The notes beneath the pieces were generated by a model, which saw only the letters and a list, made by a program, of their open reading frames with translations, made no database searches and was not told the DNA's origin. Shown here in pieces: positions 61,561 to 64,000 of a DNA stretch of 64,000 bases. Position 1 is the stretch's first letter. Each line of letters opens with the position of its first letter. Origin of the DNA: Trichopria drosophilae (Eukaryota; Arthropoda; Insecta; Hymenoptera; Diapriidae); NCBI GenBank assembly GCA_030407085.1, contig CM059582.1:24255001-24319000 (forward strand). The letters are read 5' to 3'. The position numbers were made by a program, and so were the translations under genes.

Positions 61561-64000
61561 CTATAATTAAATACATCATTTTAAAAATAAGTTATTTTAG
61601 TTGATATTTCATTTTTGTTTTAATTTATAGCGTATTGGCTGATTGCTGATTCAGTCAGCTAGGTTGCTAAGAAGGTTGCATTGCGATGATTCAAATTTAG
61701 AGAACTGGGTATGAGAAATCATACTTTCTCAATAGTGGTCATAACTATTTAGCAATAGCGATAATGGGACTATAGAATGGACGGATAACATTGAAAAATT
61801 TCGCTTATTTTCTATTACTTTTGTGTATTCGAATTTACAAATATAAAATGTGTAATTTTACATACATATAAGGAACAAAAAATTGCTGAGAAGTTTTTCG
61901 TTTTCTAGATTGATTTAAATTATTAATGATTCAGTTATTTAGTAAAAGTTTTTCAATCGTTGGACATCGATAAAAATCAATTTGTTAATTTTAACAATTG
62001 TGTTGACCATCTGCCGAATTTATTGTAATTGCATACTTAGCTTTTTCATTATAGGAAATGGTGAAGCAATAGGAAATAGCTGTTGAATTTAATTCATATC
62101 AACTTATCCAGCTGGCACAACCCAAGTAAGAAACGAAAAGAGATATCCAAAAACTTTACTTTTATTTTTGGGAAGTCATAAAGACATAACATAATGTCGT
62201 CAAGAGGATGTCGCGACATTAAAAAAGTGACAACTACTGTCACTATTTTAGAGGCCTTTTTCATGTCTATTCAATATTTTTTAACGTCTAATAAATAAAA
62301 CACATGTACAGAATACACTTGTAAATATAAGCAAACGAAAAAAAATATGGCGAAACATTCGAGATATTGAAATCCTCTCAAGGGTTTTTAACGTATCTAA
62401 GTCGAAAGCGAATGTCATTTCTGATCGACTTCTGACGTCTTGGAGTCGTTCTTGAAATTTTACAATGACATAAGAGAAGGACGACAGAAATGAGACGGTA
62501 TTAGGACGTTATAGGGAAGTTCCGTATATAAATATTTATAAACCATAAATGTTTGTGTTTCATCAATGAATGTCGTTTTCGAAACGGCTTTCAGATGTAT
62601 AATTAGGGTGATAAAGAAAACAACTTTGCAAGAAATTCATCCCGATACGAAGACTGTATGTACGATTGTTTTTGACACCAATTATCAAAGTTGCCAAAGC
62701 CGTAACTACAGAAAGATATTTTAAAGACCTGCCACTTTATAACGTCAAAATTAAACTGCTATGATAATATCTTTGAGACATGATATTTCCATTCAATTTT
62801 GAATGTATTTTAAGAGACCATAAACTTGTAAAATAGAGTTGAAATCTGTTGTGCAATTAACGGAATAAAAGTACTTTTCGTCATCATAAAGTTGACAGTT
62901 ATGGATAACTTTAGAACGTCATAAAATGCCTTCAAAAACGCCTCGTTCCTAACTGGTCTTACAGGCTCACCATTTCTAAATGTGATCATGATTGAAACAC
63001 GACACATCTTAATGACATCTCTGGGATGTCATGGTGCTAAGTGGGAAATCTAGTTTTTTACTGAAAAAAGAATTTTATTTCTTCAACCGTAAAAAATATT
63101 TTCAAACACATACGAGATATTATTCGAAATATTTGAAAATCATTGAGAATATTCAGCATTGTAAGAGAAATTGATTTTTAAAGTTCGAATAAAAATGTTT
63201 CAATCTATTGAAGCCGAAATGAATTGAACCCCATTTTCTTTAAGTGTTGAAATATAATTTTGAATAAATGAGAATATTCAGATCCCTTCTGAAAAACAAT
63301 TAAAACAAAAAATAATAGCAAGTTTCGTTATTGATTTTATTACTGATAAATATTGTAATACTTTTATGATTTCTGCTGAGTTAGTTGAAGCCTTACCAGA
63401 AATTTAAGTCTGACAAGATCAAGTTTGCAAAGCGAATTATGTTGGATCGAATGTTTAAAGAAATACCTTGAAAGGAGACCTAAAAAAATTCAATCACATC
63501 ACCCGCTCGAAATTTTAGTGTAGGACATGAAATTACAGAAAAATGCGTGCTATTCCTGTGAGCAAAAAGTGAGTTGAATTGCACAGGCCAACAAAATAAA
63601 GCCAAACTCCATACTCAGAAACCATACAATACTTTTCCGAAGGTTGTCAATGAGTTGACAAAAAAATCATTTCTGCAATAATTCGGCTAATTCTAACGCT
63701 ATTTCAACGAATGAAGGCTCATTTGGAAGATGTTTTTATGCCCTATAATTGATCTATAAAGTGATGTTGACCTACAATGAATATATATCATGTTATAGCC
63801 CCAAAAATGCGGAAAAATACCGATTTATGCGGTTTTTCATGTCTAACTCATTTTCTTCAATCGTTACTCGAAAATTACCCAAAAAAAGAAGTTGGAGAGC
63901 TTGAAGAGACAAAAAATTTGACCCTTGTACATTATGATTACGTAAAAATTAAGCTAAGGAAAAGCTTAAAGGGACCCATACCCTAATTTTCAGCTATGTC
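61561..64000. other. Right edge, probably an intron of gene E
   Basis: No M13 exon could be found, so this is likely intronic DNA before the missing 5' exons. The plus-strand frame at 63777-63986 (69 codons, containing CGFSCLTHFLQ) has no recognised family. An actattta-type repeat stretch lies near 61735-61775. Confidence 0.5.

Noticed and set aside
61561..64000. Missing 5' exons of gene E (GGWP and PCDDFY exons)
   Set aside because: Both strands were scanned for the coding motifs and none were found. The exons most likely lie beyond the window.
1..64000. CRISPR arrays, bacterial operons, viral structural or polymerase genes
   Set aside because: No regularly spaced repeats with unique spacers, no bacterial gene layout, and no recognisable viral gene apart from one decayed LTR-retrotransposon protease.

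Overview
This is an AT-rich animal window, almost certainly insect. Its protein-coding genes are split into many short exons with GT-AG introns. It holds several families of inverted-repeat transposons, R1-clade non-LTR retrotransposons, and arrays of the arthropod telomere unit TTAGG/CCTAA. A hymenopteran is the best guess from this combination, but that is inference; no barcode gene is present.

The host genes are five M13 (neprilysin-type) metallopeptidase genes, all on the minus strand, in one tandem cluster. From left to right they are gene A (2248-6011, 3' exons beyond the left edge), gene B (20590-26926, 837 aa), gene C (27824-30797, 748 aa), gene D (36120-41201, 739 aa) and gene E (56020-61560, 5' exons beyond the right edge). 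A decayed terminal exon of a sixth copy lies near 9.6-9.8 kb. Exon sizes and phases match closely between copies: the last exon is 336/336/336/339 nt and the zinc-site exon 245/245/245/251 nt. I rebuilt all exons by hand from splice signals and phase.

The main biological result is that gene E keeps the complete M13 active site (HEISH, GENIAD, NAFY, C-terminal tryptophan), while B, C and D are intact full-length genes that have lost it. HExxH became ILATH, MLATH and TLLTH. The Glu of the ExxAD motif became Ser, Ser and Ala. NAxY is gone and the C-terminal Trp became Leu. B and C keep a type II membrane anchor, B has a long Ser/Thr/Pro-rich stalk, and D appears to have changed to a cleaved signal peptide and gained a four-cysteine insertion. 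This looks like a family of non-catalytic neprilysin-like proteins that expanded locally.

The second system is at 44.3-51.7 kb. A Foldback-like DNA element (inverted ends, 14-bp subrepeats, a perfect 9-bp target duplication gtaatagaa) carries a core of telomere-like CCTAA repeats. Two R1-clade LINEs of the TRAS/SART type have inserted head to tail into that core. This GC-rich block stands out sharply from its surroundings. Two smaller related inverted-repeat elements sit in an intron (39.45-39.75 kb) and directly upstream (41.33-41.80 kb) of gene D, and a one-sided array of the same subrepeat lies at 11.65 kb.

The remainder is intergenic or intronic DNA with MITE-like elements (15.05-15.68, 18.43-19.77, 22.75-23.14, 32.53-33.15 kb), decayed LINE pieces (17.6-18.2, 33.7-34.1, 35.5-35.9, 52.9-53.7 kb), a decayed Ty3/Gypsy protease (59.5-59.8 kb) and older dispersed repeats.
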